DNA of 64,000 nucleotides, from positions 1 to 64,000 of the forward strand of contig JAJDBK010000079.1 in assembly GCA_029261405.1 (NCBI GenBank), read 5' to 3'. The stretch comes from Nitrospinaceae bacterium (GTDB lineage Bacteria > Nitrospinota_A > UBA7883 > JAJDBK01). The notes beneath the pieces are model-generated. The model ran no database searches. It saw only the letters and a list, made by a program, of their open reading frames with translations, and was not told where the DNA came from. The position numbers and the translations under genes were made by a program. Of the stretch, positions 54,268 to 63,804 are shown in pieces (within the stretch, counting starts at the first letter, position 1; each line of letters opens with the position of its first letter).

Positions 54268-55317
54268 ATGGCTGGTAAAGCTGATAACGATAAAAATAAA
54301 GCATTGAGCAACGCTTTCGCACAAATAGAAAAACAGTTTGGCAAAGGCTCTATAATGCGCCTTGGAGATAGCCCGGCAGGCTTACACAGTGTGGATATCA
54401 TACCGACCGGATTCATATCTATCGATTCCGCCCTCGGGATAGGCGGATTCCCGAAAGGGAGAGTTGTGGAGGTTTTCGGACCGGAGTCGTCTGGTAAAAC
54501 CACGCTGGCTATCCACGTTATCGCTAACTCCCAGAAAAACGGGGGTACGGCCGCTTTCATCGACGCCGAACACGCCTTCGACGCTAACTACGCCCAGAAC
54601 CTGGGTGTGGATATCGACAATCTAATAGTATCCCAACCCGATACGGGAGAGCAGGCGCTCGAAATAACCGAAACCCTTATAAGGTCGGGCGCTATCGATG
54701 TGATCGTGATCGACTCTGTGGCCGCCTTGGTTCCCAAATCCGAAATTGAAGGGGATATGGGGGACGCGCAGATGGGTCTTCAGGCCAGGCTTATGAGCCA
54801 GGCTTTGAGAAAACTTACTGGCGTCATCTCAAAATCGAACACATGTCTCATATTTATCAACCAGATACGTCAGAAAATCGGTGTTATGTTCGGAAATCCG
54901 GAAACAACCACCGGAGGAAACGCGCTAAAGTTCTACTCTTCCATGAGAATCGATATCAGGAGAATCAGCGCCCTTAAAGATCAGGGGGATAACATAGGTA
55001 ACAGGGTCAAAGTTAAAGTTGTGAAGAACAAACTTGCGCCCCCCTTCAAAGCCGCCGATGTAGACATGATATTCGGTGAAGGCATATCAAAAGAGGGAGA
55101 CCTTCTCGACCTGGCCGTTGAACATAGTGTAATCCAGAAAGCTGGCGCCTGGTTCTCCTACGGCGAAGAACGGATCGGTCAGGGAAAAGAGAACTCGCGA
55201 AAATATCTGCGTGACAACCCCGATATCACCCTTGAGATCGAAAACAAGGTCCGGGAAATAATGGGGCTTCCCCTGATGGAAGCGCCAGCGAAGGTGGTTG
55301 CGGACGAGAGTGAGTGA
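54268..55317 (+). CDS. recA: Recombinase RecA
   Basis: A 349-aa ATPase for homologous recombination and SOS induction. The Walker A is GPESSGKTT at residue 71; Walker B and the L1/L2 DNA loops lie in [18 protein letters not shown] and [15 protein letters not shown]. The C-terminal domain ends in an acidic tail. recX overlaps its stop by 4 bp. All motifs are intact and the length is normal. Confidence 0.98.
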   Translation: MAGKADNDKNKALSNAFAQIEKQFGKGSIMRLGDSPAGLHSVDIIPTGFISIDSALGIGGFPKGRVVEVFGPESSGKTTLAIHVIANSQKNGGTAAFIDAEHAFDANYAQNLGVDIDNLIVSQPDTGEQALEITETLIRSGAIDVIVIDSVAALVPKSEIEGDMGDAQMGLQARLMSQALRKLTGVISKSNTCLIFINQIRQKIGVMFGNPETTTGGNALKFYSSMRIDIRRISALKDQGDNIGNRVKVKVVKNKLAPPFKAADVDMIFGEGISKEGDLLDLAVEHSVIQKAGAWFSYGEERIGQGKENSRKYLRDNPDITLEIENKVREIMGLPLMEAPAKVVADESE

Positions 55318-55787
55318 CCCATAAGTGCCGAAACAAGGCCATCCGGCTCCTGGCCCGCAGGGACCATTCCGTAGCCGAACTTGCAAGGAAACTTGCCTCG
55401 GCTCACTATTCAGAGTCGGAGATAGAGGAAACTACAGAATACCTGACAACAGCCGGATACCTTGACGATGAAAAATACGCCACAAAATACGCCAGAGCGC
55501 GCCTTGAGTCCATGAATCCCGGCCCGGGAAAACTCGCGTTCGACCTTGCCAGAAAAGGTTTTGCAAAACCACTGATAGAACAGACCGTTAGCGCGCTCTT
55601 CGCCGACGATGACTCTGAAATGAAAATCGCGCTCAATGCGGCAAAAAAAATAGGACGTTCGTTAAAGAGTGGAACTGATCCCGAGAAAATAAAGCGAATC
55701 TATTACGAACGCCTTCTCCGAAGAGGTTTCTCCATGGAAACAGCCAGAGATGTGGCGCTTAACCGTTTGGAAGATCTTGCCAAATGA
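55314..55787 (+). CDS. recX: RecA regulator RecX
   Basis: A 157-aa helical protein that modulates RecA filaments. It has the repeated three-helix tandem motifs, e.g. [14 protein letters not shown] and [18 protein letters not shown], and [16 protein letters not shown] at the end. The ATG overlaps the recA stop. Length is typical. Confidence 0.93.
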   Translation: MTHKCRNKAIRLLARRDHSVAELARKLASAHYSESEIEETTEYLTTAGYLDDEKYATKYARARLESMNPGPGKLAFDLARKGFAKPLIEQTVSALFADDDSEMKIALNAAKKIGRSLKSGTDPEKIKRIYYERLLRRGFSMETARDVALNRLEDLAK

Positions 55788-56557
55788 GCGTCGCTACAGA
55801 CCCCGCCCTCCTCGTCTATTTCACCATCGTCGGGTTTTGCGTCGGCAGTTTCCTTAACGTTGTCATCTACAGGCTTCCCGCCGGTGTTTCAATAATTTCA
55901 CCCCCTTCCCACTGCCCCGAATGCGGTAGTCCGGTCAGGTTTTACGACAACATACCGCTCTTAAGCTGGCTTTTATTGTGGGGCCACTGCCGAGACTGCG
56001 GAGGGTCGATCTCATCCCGATACTTTTTCGTCGAACTGCTTACAGGCGTTCTAACGCTTCTGGTGGTAATGAAATTCGGAGTCAGCATTGCCAGCGGAAT
56101 TTTTCTGCTCTTTGTATGGGGTCTTGTGGCGGTAACCTTTATCGACCTCGATCTTCAGATCATTCCTGACGAAATTTCGATCGGGGGCGCCATTGCGGGG
56201 CTGATGATATCTCCTTTCATGCCAACCGGTTTTGAAAACGCCCTGATAGGCGCCATCGCCGGAAGCGGTTTCTTTTACGGACTGGCGATACTCTATCCGG
56301 GCGGCATGGGTGGTGGAGACATAAAACTGATGGCGGCTATCGGAGCGTTTTTGGGCTGGCAATGCGTAGCCCTGACCATACTGTTAGCTTCACTACTCGG
56401 ATCGATTATCGGTATCTCCGGGATGCTGTTTTTCGGCCAGGGGCGAAAAAGCAGGGTGCCGTTCGGTCCTTTCCTCGCCTTCGGCGCCATCGTATCCCTT
56501 CTGGCTGGTGATATGATGATCTCCGCCTACCTATCGAACCTTACTCCACATTATTAA
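55784..56557 (+). CDS. pilD: Prepilin peptidase (type IV leader peptidase)
   Basis: A 257-aa membrane aspartic protease that cleaves and N-methylates type IV pilin-like signal peptides. It has the cytoplasmic cysteine pairs CPECGSP and CRDCGG and the two catalytic Asp regions FIDLDLQIIPDE and GGMGGGDIKLM. Six or more hydrophobic segments are visible. The ATG overlaps the recX stop by 4 bp. No pilin genes are in the window. Confidence 0.94.
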   Translation: MSVATDPALLVYFTIVGFCVGSFLNVVIYRLPAGVSIISPPSHCPECGSPVRFYDNIPLLSWLLLWGHCRDCGGSISSRYFFVELLTGVLTLLVVMKFGVSIASGIFLLFVWGLVAVTFIDLDLQIIPDEISIGGAIAGLMISPFMPTGFENALIGAIAGSGFFYGLAILYPGGMGGGDIKLMAAIGAFLGWQCVALTILLASLLGSIIGISGMLFFGQGRKSRVPFGPFLAFGAIVSLLAGDMMISAYLSNLTPHY

Positions 56558-56614
56558 CTGCAAAACAGTGATAGAATAAGCCATCATTAGTTTAGTTAAC
56601 CTGGGGAGATGAAC

Positions 56615-57391
56615 GTGAACCTGAAAAACGCCCGGATTTATATCGCCTTACTGTTTACCTTTGCGATCCTGAGTACTTCCACAGCCGATGCCGATGTTAC
56701 CGCGACATGGTCTACCGGCAATGGCAAAGAGAAGATAAAACTGGAATACAAAAACGACAAGACCATGCGTCTTTCCGCGTTCAAGGACAGGTACACCTTC
56801 ATTCTGAAAGGTCGCCAGTATATGGTGGTCAAAGACAAGGAGAAGTGGCGAGTCGTCGATCTCGATAAGATGCGGAAGAAAATGAAGAAGTTGGGTGTAT
56901 CCCGTTTTCTGGCCGAATCGGAGGGTAAGGGGGATGTGGCAAAAGAGAAAAAACCGACATTCAGCTTTGCGGATACAGGCAAAAAGGAGACGGTAGCCGG
57001 GCTGGAGGGGACAGTTTACACCATAACGGAGACCGATCCAGAGACAAAAGAGGTGAAAAATGTCACATCTTTGCTGACTGCGAACAAAGCGTACCGGAAA
57101 GCGTGGTACGGCTGGATGAGCGCCATGACCAGCGGATTGCGTGACATGGGAAGTACGTTCAAGATGAAAAGTCGCGGGCTACGGATGGAGGCGAGCCTCA
57201 AACAACTCAAAAAGATGGGGCTTGCGCCGATCCGGATAGAAGATGAGATGACACTTCAATCCTTTAGTGAGAAAGATATCCCCGACGGATGGTTCAAACT
57301 GCCTGCGGAGCCGACGGATGGTTTTGAAAACGCACCGGCTCCACCAAAAAATGGATCGGCAAAGAAAGGCGACAGTAAAGATAAAAAGTAG
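56615..57391 (+). CDS. Exported protein, DUF4412-like
   Basis: A 258-aa exported protein of unknown function (signal ARIYIALLFTFAILSTSTADA). The mature part starts with beta-rich repeats typical of LolA/DUF4412-like proteins (KIKLEYKNDKTMRL, GRQYMVVKDKEKWRVVDL). The C-terminal tail is charged and Pro/Lys rich (APPKNGSAKKGDSKDKK). GTG at 56615 has GGGGAG six bases upstream; the ATG at 56609 has no room for it. Family assignment is weak. Confidence 0.6.
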   Translation: MNLKNARIYIALLFTFAILSTSTADADVTATWSTGNGKEKIKLEYKNDKTMRLSAFKDRYTFILKGRQYMVVKDKEKWRVVDLDKMRKKMKKLGVSRFLAESEGKGDVAKEKKPTFSFADTGKKETVAGLEGTVYTITETDPETKEVKNVTSLLTANKAYRKAWYGWMSAMTSGLRDMGSTFKMKSRGLRMEASLKQLKKMGLAPIRIEDEMTLQSFSEKDIPDGWFKLPAEPTDGFENAPAPPKNGSAKKGDSKDKK

Positions 57392-57407
57392 TTAATTGGC
57401 CCCAGCC

Positions 57408-58580
57408 ATGACCTTTTTCATAATAATAACCGTCGTCTGGTCACTGATTAATTTTTATCTGGGCGTACGGTATGGAGGCAGGTTACGCCTTTTCGGAAAC
57501 AACCGGGTCGCCGTTTATGCGCTCCTCTCTTTCCTGGCCCTGCTATTGCCTCTGACCTTCTACGCCCAGAAGGTGGGGGCAGACCACACCGGATACCTGT
57601 CGTGGATTACATTTACATGGGCCGGTTTCGCCCTGACCCTCTTCCCGCTCCTGCTAGCCATCGACGCTCTCACTGCGACCGGTCTCCCAATTTACAGCCG
57701 GTTTCAAAGATGGCGAGCCGTTGGAAAAAATTTCGATCCTGACAGAAGAGTGTTTCTTCTAAACGGTGTTGACGCGGGCGTTCTGGTCACAAGCGGATTT
57801 TTGGGAGGATACGGAACTTATCTTGCCAGATCCGGCCCGAAGGCGGTTAATGTATCGATTCCAATAGAGAACCTGAGCCGTGATCTTGAGGGTTTTTCCT
57901 TTGCCCAAATCACCGACACTCATATCGGTAAAACCATCCGCAGGAACTATATCGAAAATATCGTCTCAATGGTGAACGGATTTAACGCCGATGTAATCTG
58001 CGTTACAGGTGATATCGCCGATGGATATGTTCGGGATCACGCCGGGGATGTGGAGCCTTTTTCAAGTCTTCGTTCAAACTACGGCGCCTATTTTGTGACG
58101 GGAAACCACGAGTATTACTGGGACTGTCAAGCGTGGCTTGTGGAAATGCAACGCCAGAACATGCGGGCGCTGATGAACGAACATGTGGTTATCAACAAAG
58201 GCGGCGCAAATCTCTGTCTGGCGGGAGTAACAGACTACTCCGCCGGAAATCATCTGCCGTCTCACGAGTCCGCCCCTGAAAAAGCGTTGAAAGGCGCCCC
58301 TGAAAGCGATGTAACGGTAATGATGGCGCATCAACCCAGAAGCGCTCCCGCTGTGGCGATGACAAAGTGTGACCTGATGATTTCTGGCCATACTCATGGA
58401 GGGCAGTTTTTTCCGTGGAACTATATTGTCCCGGGATTTCACCCTGTTCCCACAGGATTTTCTGAATACCGTGGAATGAAAGTTTATGTAAGCAGAGGTT
58501 CGGGTTACTGGGGACCTCCTATGCGGACCGGCGTTACCCCGGAAGTAACCCTTCTGACTCTGACAAGGAAAGCGGCGTGA
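57408..58580 (+). CDS. Membrane-anchored metallophosphoesterase
   Basis: A 390-aa protein with about four N-terminal membrane segments and a calcineurin-like phosphoesterase domain. Metal-binding motifs are in order: QITDTHIGK, VTGDIADG, VTGNHEYY, and SGHTHGGQFFPW. The substrate is unknown; relatives of this layout (YkuE-like) act on lipids or nucleotides. The ATG at 57408 is preferred over a TTG at 57396. It is followed by a folate gene with a 4-bp overlap. Confidence 0.85.
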   Translation: MTFFIIITVVWSLINFYLGVRYGGRLRLFGNNRVAVYALLSFLALLLPLTFYAQKVGADHTGYLSWITFTWAGFALTLFPLLLAIDALTATGLPIYSRFQRWRAVGKNFDPDRRVFLLNGVDAGVLVTSGFLGGYGTYLARSGPKAVNVSIPIENLSRDLEGFSFAQITDTHIGKTIRRNYIENIVSMVNGFNADVICVTGDIADGYVRDHAGDVEPFSSLRSNYGAYFVTGNHEYYWDCQAWLVEMQRQNMRALMNEHVVINKGGANLCLAGVTDYSAGNHLPSHESAPEKALKGAPESDVTVMMAHQPRSAPAVAMTKCDLMISGHTHGGQFFPWNYIVPGFHPVPTGFSEYRGMKVYVSRGSGYWGPPMRTGVTPEVTLLTLTRKAA

Positions 58581-59110
58581 TAAAAGATAAAATCAGGGAA
58601 GAGGCTCTGGATAAAAGAAGAAGCCTGCCACCATGGGAGCGAGAGGAGGTGTCAATCAGGATATCTGGAGAAGTAACGAACCTGCCTGAGTACAAAAACG
58701 CCTCCTCCATAGGACTCTATGCCCCGAAATTTGATGAGGTCTCCATATGGGCCATCATGGAAAAAGCCCTTAACGAGGGGAAACTGGTCTCTTTTCCCCA
58801 AGTGAAAGGGAAAAGTCTGGTATGGCGTGTAGTAGGCGACAGGAACTCTCTTCGACAAGGTTCATTCGGGTTGTTCGAGCCGACCGACTCTTCGCCACAG
58901 ATCAGTTTGACACTCCTGGACATCATTTTTGTACCCGGAGTCGCCTTCGATGGAGATGGAAACCGGATCGGTTTTGGCAAGGGTTATTACGACAGGACGC
59001 TCAAGGGATACGGTGGACGAACGGTAGGTCTTGCCTTCGGTTGCCAGATGTTCGAAAACCTTCCAGTGGACAAATGGGATATAAAACTTGATCGGGTTGT
59101 GTCGTCGTAA
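58577..59110 (+). CDS. 5-formyltetrahydrofolate cyclo-ligase
   Basis: A 177-aa enzyme that converts 5-formyl-THF to 5,10-methenyl-THF with ATP. The family motif FVPGVAFDGDGNRIGFGKG and YYDR are present. It starts with a GTG overlapping the upstream stop by 4 bp. Length is normal for the short bacterial form. Confidence 0.92.
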   Translation: MIKDKIREEALDKRRSLPPWEREEVSIRISGEVTNLPEYKNASSIGLYAPKFDEVSIWAIMEKALNEGKLVSFPQVKGKSLVWRVVGDRNSLRQGSFGLFEPTDSSPQISLTLLDIIFVPGVAFDGDGNRIGFGKGYYDRTLKGYGGRTVGLAFGCQMFENLPVDKWDIKLDRVVSS

Positions 59111-59184
59111 CGATCTTGTTTTTTTATGGAACATCGGTTTATATTATCGTTTGAGGATTAAACGAACTGAATACGGGGGTTAAT

Positions 59185-59871
59185 ATGGTCACGCTACGAT
59201 ATCATGGGCACTCTTGCTGGGAGCTTTACGACGGGAATCACAGGATCCTGATAGATCCCTTTTTTACCGGGAATGAGCATACCGACGTGGATCCTGGCTC
59301 GTTTGACAGGCTCGACGGCATCGTTGTTACCCATGGGCACGCCGACCACATTGGTGACTGCGTGGCCATTGCAAAAAACAGCGGCGCTCTTATAGTCGCA
59401 AACTTTGAGATTGCAAACTACCTTGGAGCCAAAGGGGTCACCACCCATCCACTTCATATCGGCGGCGGAAACGATTTTGTGTTCGGCCACGTCAAACTTA
59501 CCATAGCCCATCACGGATCCACAGGACCTGAAGGAGAGTCGCTCGGAGCTCCGGCCGGAGCCATCGTGACAATGGACGGCAAGAAGGTCTATCACGCCGG
59601 CGATACAGGTCTCTTCCTCGACATGAAACTGATAGCGGAAATGAACGGGCCTTTAGACGTCGCCCTGTTACCGATTGGCGATAACTTCACCATGGGTGTG
59701 GACGACGCCGTAAAAGCCACACAGTTTCTTGCCGCTAAAATGAATATCCCCATGCATTACAACACCTGGCCACCGATCAAAGCCGACCCCGACTCGTTCG
59801 TTGAGAAAGTCAAAAACCGAGGGGGAGAGGCGGTGGTAATGTCAGCCGGGGATACATACGACATACCGTAA
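59185..59871 (+). CDS. UPF0173-type metal-dependent hydrolase
   Basis: A 228-aa metallo-beta-lactamase-fold protein. Ligands are in VTHGHADHIGD (HxHxDH), AHHGST, YHAGDTGLF and MPMHY-like IPMHYNTW. The start MVTLRYHGHSCWEL is typical of the UPF0173 (YtkL) group. The reaction is unknown. A separate leader of about 75 bp suggests its own promoter. It is the last host gene before prophage DNA. Confidence 0.9.
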   Translation: MVTLRYHGHSCWELYDGNHRILIDPFFTGNEHTDVDPGSFDRLDGIVVTHGHADHIGDCVAIAKNSGALIVANFEIANYLGAKGVTTHPLHIGGGNDFVFGHVKLTIAHHGSTGPEGESLGAPAGAIVTMDGKKVYHAGDTGLFLDMKLIAEMNGPLDVALLPIGDNFTMGVDDAVKATQFLAAKMNIPMHYNTWPPIKADPDSFVEKVKNRGGEAVVMSAGDTYDIP

Positions 59872-59881
59872 TATCTGATAA

Positions 59882-60823
59882 TTATTCAAGTATCGACAAA
59901 CGGATATTCGTCAACACAGGTGAAGTGAAAAGTGACGGGTAGTGCGAACTCGGATAAGCTCCGTTACCAATCGTGACGAGGTGGGTTCGGCTATAAGCCC
60001 CCGGTTTGTTCAGTGAATAGACGGCCACGGCAACGTATCCCCTAGCGGTTACTTCCCAGACCTGGGCGAAAGCGTTGTATTCGGTCCATTGCAGATCGAA
60101 CCGGTACGTCTTGCTCGGGTCAAACTGGGGCCCGTTGTGCCTGCTCTGCTCCTCGAAGAACGGATCACGGTCGAAATGTTGGGAGACGAGAGCTGTCTGA
60201 GAACTCGTCGCTCCCCATATCAGGTAGTGAAGGTTAAGCTCTTTTCCTGATGCGTCAAGAGCGTGTATCCAGATCAGAAAAGTTTCCCGTTCCGCATACG
60301 ATTCATCGGCGTTCAGATTAGTTACCTCAAAAGCCAGCATCCCGGCGACCGGGGTGGGTGAGCCTTCTGTTGAGATCGTTAACAGGTTGTCGGCGGAACA
60401 TGTCTCCGTGGTCCACGCTACCCGCCGCCCGGTGGTGTGTTCGTAATTGTCCGGCAGGTGATTCTCGGCGCACCCCGTTACAACAGGGTCGTCTATAACC
60501 GGCGGGTCTACAGGTTTGGTCGGCTCTTCATCGACAACGGGCGGTTCAGTAGGTTCCTCGTTTACAGGTAATGGCGCCTCTGGAGGTGGTACCTCGTCGT
60601 CACCTATTCCATATTCATCTTTTATAGCCTGGACGCATTCCGGATCGGACGCGCAAGCTTCAATGCCCACCGCCACAGCGTCACCGTATTTCCCGGCAAG
60701 TGTGTCAAGCTTTCCAACTGTTAAGCATGACGAAAGAAGAACCAGCGTTATGGCGCCAAGGAGAAAAAACGTAGCCGCCCACGTCCATGCGTCGCCATCG
60801 TCTTTCGGGTTTCGCATGTTCAT
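59882..60823 (-). CDS. Prophage lipoprotein with Pro-rich hinge and C-terminal domain
   Basis: A 313-aa protein. An N-terminal membrane segment ends in LLSSCLT, a possible lipobox. A Pro/Glu/Asp-rich hinge (about 85-125) leads to a beta-rich C-terminal domain of about 180 residues with two cysteines near its start. No family recognised. It overlaps the holin-like gene by 4 bp and ends the phage transcript, a common place for morons expressed in lysogens. A surface role is inference. Confidence 0.55.
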   Translation of the reverse strand: MNMRNPKDDGDAWTWAATFFLLGAITLVLLSSCLTVGKLDTLAGKYGDAVAVGIEACASDPECVQAIKDEYGIGDDEVPPPEAPLPVNEEPTEPPVVDEEPTKPVDPPVIDDPVVTGCAENHLPDNYEHTTGRRVAWTTETCSADNLLTISTEGSPTPVAGMLAFEVTNLNADESYAERETFLIWIHALDASGKELNLHYLIWGATSSQTALVSQHFDRDPFFEEQSRHNGPQFDPSKTYRFDLQWTEYNAFAQVWEVTARGYVAVAVYSLNKPGAYSRTHLVTIGNGAYPSSHYPSLFTSPVLTNIRLSILE

Positions 60824-61056
60824 ATCACATCCTCATCATTAAAGTAAGTGGAAGATGTTTTTCCATTTGAAAACCCGTCGGCAATGCCTTGCCCAACGTT
60901 GTAGGACGCTACAATCGTGAATATCCCTGTCACTATCGGCTCCACCATGTCGGCGGTTACCCATGGCAGGTAGGGTGTCAGCAGGATCGCCACGAACCCG
61001 GATATTGTCGTGGCCATCTTTTTTGTGGCGAATTTTTTAATAAGAGTTTCGATCAT
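60820..61056 (-). CDS. Holin-like small membrane protein
   Basis: A 78-aa protein with one or two hydrophobic stretches (TISGFVAILLTPYLPWV, VEPIVTGIFTIVASYNVGQG) and a polar tail. The ATG overlaps the preceding stop and has GGAGAG upstream. Size, position between a DUF5675 gene and the end of the phage operon, and charged ends suggest a holin. No sequence family is certain. Confidence 0.5.
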   Translation of the reverse strand: MIETLIKKFATKKMATTISGFVAILLTPYLPWVTADMVEPIVTGIFTIVASYNVGQGIADGFSNGKTSSTYFNDEDVI

Positions 61057-61508
61057 TGTGTCTCTCCTGAAGTTGGGGTGTACTGTTTTAGTTTTAAAGT
61101 GAAAGTTTCACTAAAGATGGCTTCTTTAAATTCATTTATAGCCAACCGACTTTCCCGAACGGCCCATACTCCATCGACATACCCGAACCGCATCCCAAGC
61201 CCGATACAGCCCTGAAAATCTTCCGGCCTGTTCCCGACGTGAAAAAGTATGTGGCTACGTCCGGGAACTTGTGTAACCTCGTAGGTAATTCCGAATCGTC
61301 CGGATATTCTTTTCCGACAGATATAAACGCCTTCAGGAATACAGGACAAAAATTTTCTGTTGCTCTCCCAGGGACGTTCCACCGTAACAAGCCGAACGTT
61401 TCCGTTTGGTGAGGCGATGAGAAGCTCGCCGAAGGTTCCAAAAGCCATGTAGGCCCGACGAAGAAGGGTTACTTTTCGGGTCGGTTTTGCTGTAGTTGGT
61501 TGACCCAT
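61053..61508 (-). CDS. DUF5675 family phage protein
   Basis: A 151-aa protein with GELLIASPNGNVRLVTVERPW, IPEGVYICRKR, HILFHVGNRPEDFQGCIGLG and TLKLKQYT, the features of DUF5675. These proteins sit in phage lysis regions and may act on the cell wall, which is not proven. The start overlaps the preceding gene by 40 bp. Confidence 0.75.
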   Translation of the reverse strand: MGQPTTAKPTRKVTLLRRAYMAFGTFGELLIASPNGNVRLVTVERPWESNRKFLSCIPEGVYICRKRISGRFGITYEVTQVPGRSHILFHVGNRPEDFQGCIGLGMRFGYVDGVWAVRESRLAINEFKEAIFSETFTLKLKQYTPTSGETQ

Positions 61509-61774
61509 GTCTCTATTTTCGATATGCGTTCGTCCAGCATATTCCGATCCTCCTTTGCGTCGTCGGATGTATACCGTTTGTAGTTGGCCCTGTCGAGCCT
61601 GATCTCCAGTTTTTCGATCACCCTGTTGATACCTTCAACATGAGCGTGAACCAGCGCCATCTCTTCCCGCAATCCGATATATCCACCCGATGCGGCGATA
61701 ACCATTACTACGAAAAGCGACCAGATGGCCCGCTTCAGATCCTTTATGAAGGTGTCTCGTTCCTCGATCATCAT
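61469..61774 (-). CDS. Phage membrane protein with coiled coil
   Basis: A 101-aa protein with one membrane helix (AIWSLFVVMVIAASGGYIGL) and a C-terminal coiled coil (GINRVIEKLEIRLDRA, DERISKIETWVNQLQ). The layout resembles XhlA-type lysis helpers or spanin-like proteins. Its ATG overlaps the stop of the 46-aa gene by 4 bp and it overlaps the next gene. Function by position only. Confidence 0.55.
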   Translation of the reverse strand: MMIEERDTFIKDLKRAIWSLFVVMVIAASGGYIGLREEMALVHAHVEGINRVIEKLEIRLDRANYKRYTSDDAKEDRNMLDERISKIETWVNQLQQNRPEK

Positions 61775-61911
61775 TCACCGTTGAGGGCGGCTGTGAGGTC
61801 CTCGAATTTTGCCGCTGATTTCGGATTCTTCTTCCTCTCCTTTTCGGCGTCGGTCTTCTTATCGCGTCGCGCCTTGTAGAGCGCGTCGTTGAATTTCACT
61901 CCGTTGGGCAT
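61771..61911 (-). CDS. Small phage protein, 46 residues
   Basis: A very short gene with GGAGATAAGG before its ATG and an ATGA overlap to the next gene. The product is highly basic and charged (YKARRDKKTDAEKERKKN). It has no family. The ribosome-binding site and overlaps support it as real. Confidence 0.65.
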   Translation of the reverse strand: MPNGVKFNDALYKARRDKKTDAEKERKKNPKSAAKFEDLTAALNGE

Positions 61912-61923
61912 ATCCTTATCTCC

Positions 61924-62337
61924 TTAAATTATGGGGGTGAAACTGTAGGTGTAGGCCCGCACTTCAGCGATTGTCGCAAGGCTGATAACATCGGCTGTAA
62001 AGCTGTTGCTCTCTGATATCACCCGGGCTATATCGTTGTTCCGTTGTGTCGCAAGTTCCGGGAAGAGACCACTTGCGATGTTTAGTTGCGTCTCAATCTC
62101 CCACTTGTCGTAGATCAGCCTTTTCGCGGTAGCGTTGATCTTTTTCACCAGCGCTGTTTGCGCGTCCGCCAGCGTGTAGGTCGGGTCGGGCGCAATGGTG
62201 TTGCCCGTCTGAACCCATTTGTCATACTCCTTGAAATCTTCGTTATCAGGATCGATAGGAATAAAAACGCCGTCACTCTGCCGGACGATGGAGTCTTCCT
62301 CTTCGCCCTGTTCGTCATGTTTTTTTTCGTAACTCAT
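61924..62337 (-). CDS. Phage protein, possible tail-fibre assembly factor
   Basis: A 137-aa protein directly after the tail-fibre gene, where fibre chaperones usually lie. It has an acidic N-terminus and the part YTLADAQTALVKKINATAKR, similar to DUF4376-like phage proteins. The ATG is 2 bp after the fibre stop; the longer frame to 62457 overlaps the fibre and is rejected. Confidence 0.55.
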   Translation of the reverse strand: MSYEKKHDEQGEEEDSIVRQSDGVFIPIDPDNEDFKEYDKWVQTGNTIAPDPTYTLADAQTALVKKINATAKRLIYDKWEIETQLNIASGLFPELATQRNNDIARVISESNSFTADVISLATIAEVRAYTYSFTPII

Positions 62338-62339
62338 GT

Positions 62340-63803
62340 TTAAAGTTCCGCCTCCAGTTGGATTGATGCGTTTGTGGTTCCGGCGACATGGCGAAGTTCG
62401 CCGCACTGACCCACGCCGTATGGTGTACCGGCGACACCGGTACGAAGCCGGAAACATGTCTTCGAGATATTCGCCGCAGAAACGGACGATCCTGTATTGA
62501 TACCCCCACCAACTTCTGTATCAAAAGTGTTACCCGCGGAGAGGGTGACGGTTGGGGCTGATCGCATTTCCGGGTAAAAAATATCGACATCGAGATAGTT
62601 TGTATTTACCGCCGTCCCTGTGCCGAATACACCGTTCACCGCCGAAGGTTTGATGACGTTGAAATAACGTTCACACAACGCCTTTTCTACCCGGTAGGGT
62701 CGTTCTGTGAATGGCGTTGCGATATTCCCCATCTCGAATTTCACCAGCGCAAGTTGGAAATTATTGGCGATGTTGTCGCAGGCGTTGACCTGATTGGCGG
62801 TAGCGAAAACCGCCGAGGAGTTCCACTGATCCGCTGTGCCGTGATGGTTTGTCCCTGCGGCCAGAACCCATTTGATGGTGAGTCCGGTTCCGTTGGTGAA
62901 ATCCCACGTTCCGCCGCTGTAATCGAACGGGATCTGGATAACCTTTAACTCCCATGTGTCGGCTGTGTTGACTCTGTATTCCGAGATAAACGTTCGGTCG
63001 CCCCCGGAGTTCTGGAACGCCGCGCAGTAGGTTCCGGTCTTTGTCGCCTTTACCAGGAATGGCAAGACACCTGACCTGCCGAGGAAGCGGGCAAAGTCGT
63101 ACCCTTCGATTTTGTAATCTATCGAGCAGAAATCGGTGGCGGCCATCGAGGTATCCGCTGTTGTGCAATCTGCCAGCAGGGAATATTCCGCAACCGCTCC
63201 AGCTTCCGCCACTGTTGGCACGTCGGCGGACCGGCTGACATCGTGAACCATCGTTCCCGATTTTCGATAAGCGAACCGGTCGGCTGTATATTTACCGTCG
63301 GCGATGGAGGTGAACGATGTTCCCCTGTTCCAGAATTTCAAGGCTCCGTTGATGATGGCACTCTCCCCGGCGAGAAGAGTGGAGAGAGGTGTGACCAGTG
63401 AGACCGCGACGGCGCTGATCGGGTCGGTCAACCCGGCGCTGGTGGTGACGCCATCCTCACGGAAGATGCCGACGAGGATTACCGTGGTTTCGCCTGCTGT
63501 TGTGGTGGCGCTCGATACCAGACCGATGACCGGGAGTGTCTGAGAAACTTTCACCTTTCGATCAGGGATAAAAACGGTGGTCTCCGGGACCTTGAACGAG
63601 GTCGCCGATAACCGTGTCACCGGGCCTGTGACAGCCTGCCACGGTGAGGCTGTGACACCTGCGAGCAACGCCCCTGTGCTGTCGTGAGCCTGCGCGTTAA
63701 AATCGGTCTGCGCCTTGAGCGCGTTTAAAAGGTTGTCGCCCCAGTTGCTCTCCCCCTTCTGCGGGAGGGTCATCTGCGGCGTGTTTCCGTAAGTTGTTGT
63801 CAT
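62340..63803 (-). CDS. Phage tail-fibre/receptor-binding protein
   Basis: A 487-aa structural protein. The N-terminus (TLPQKGESNWGDNLLNALK) is typical of fibre attachment regions. Middle and C-terminal parts show the ADTWELKVIQIPFDYSGGTW type of jelly-roll segment and ERPYRVEKALCERYF common in fibres. The N-terminal end would join the baseplate and the C-terminal end bind a host receptor. Confidence 0.75.
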   Translation of the reverse strand: MTTTYGNTPQMTLPQKGESNWGDNLLNALKAQTDFNAQAHDSTGALLAGVTASPWQAVTGPVTRLSATSFKVPETTVFIPDRKVKVSQTLPVIGLVSSATTTAGETTVILVGIFREDGVTTSAGLTDPISAVAVSLVTPLSTLLAGESAIINGALKFWNRGTSFTSIADGKYTADRFAYRKSGTMVHDVSRSADVPTVAEAGAVAEYSLLADCTTADTSMAATDFCSIDYKIEGYDFARFLGRSGVLPFLVKATKTGTYCAAFQNSGGDRTFISEYRVNTADTWELKVIQIPFDYSGGTWDFTNGTGLTIKWVLAAGTNHHGTADQWNSSAVFATANQVNACDNIANNFQLALVKFEMGNIATPFTERPYRVEKALCERYFNVIKPSAVNGVFGTGTAVNTNYLDVDIFYPEMRSAPTVTLSAGNTFDTEVGGGINTGSSVSAANISKTCFRLRTGVAGTPYGVGQCGELRHVAGTTNASIQLEAEL

Positions 63804-63804
63804 A

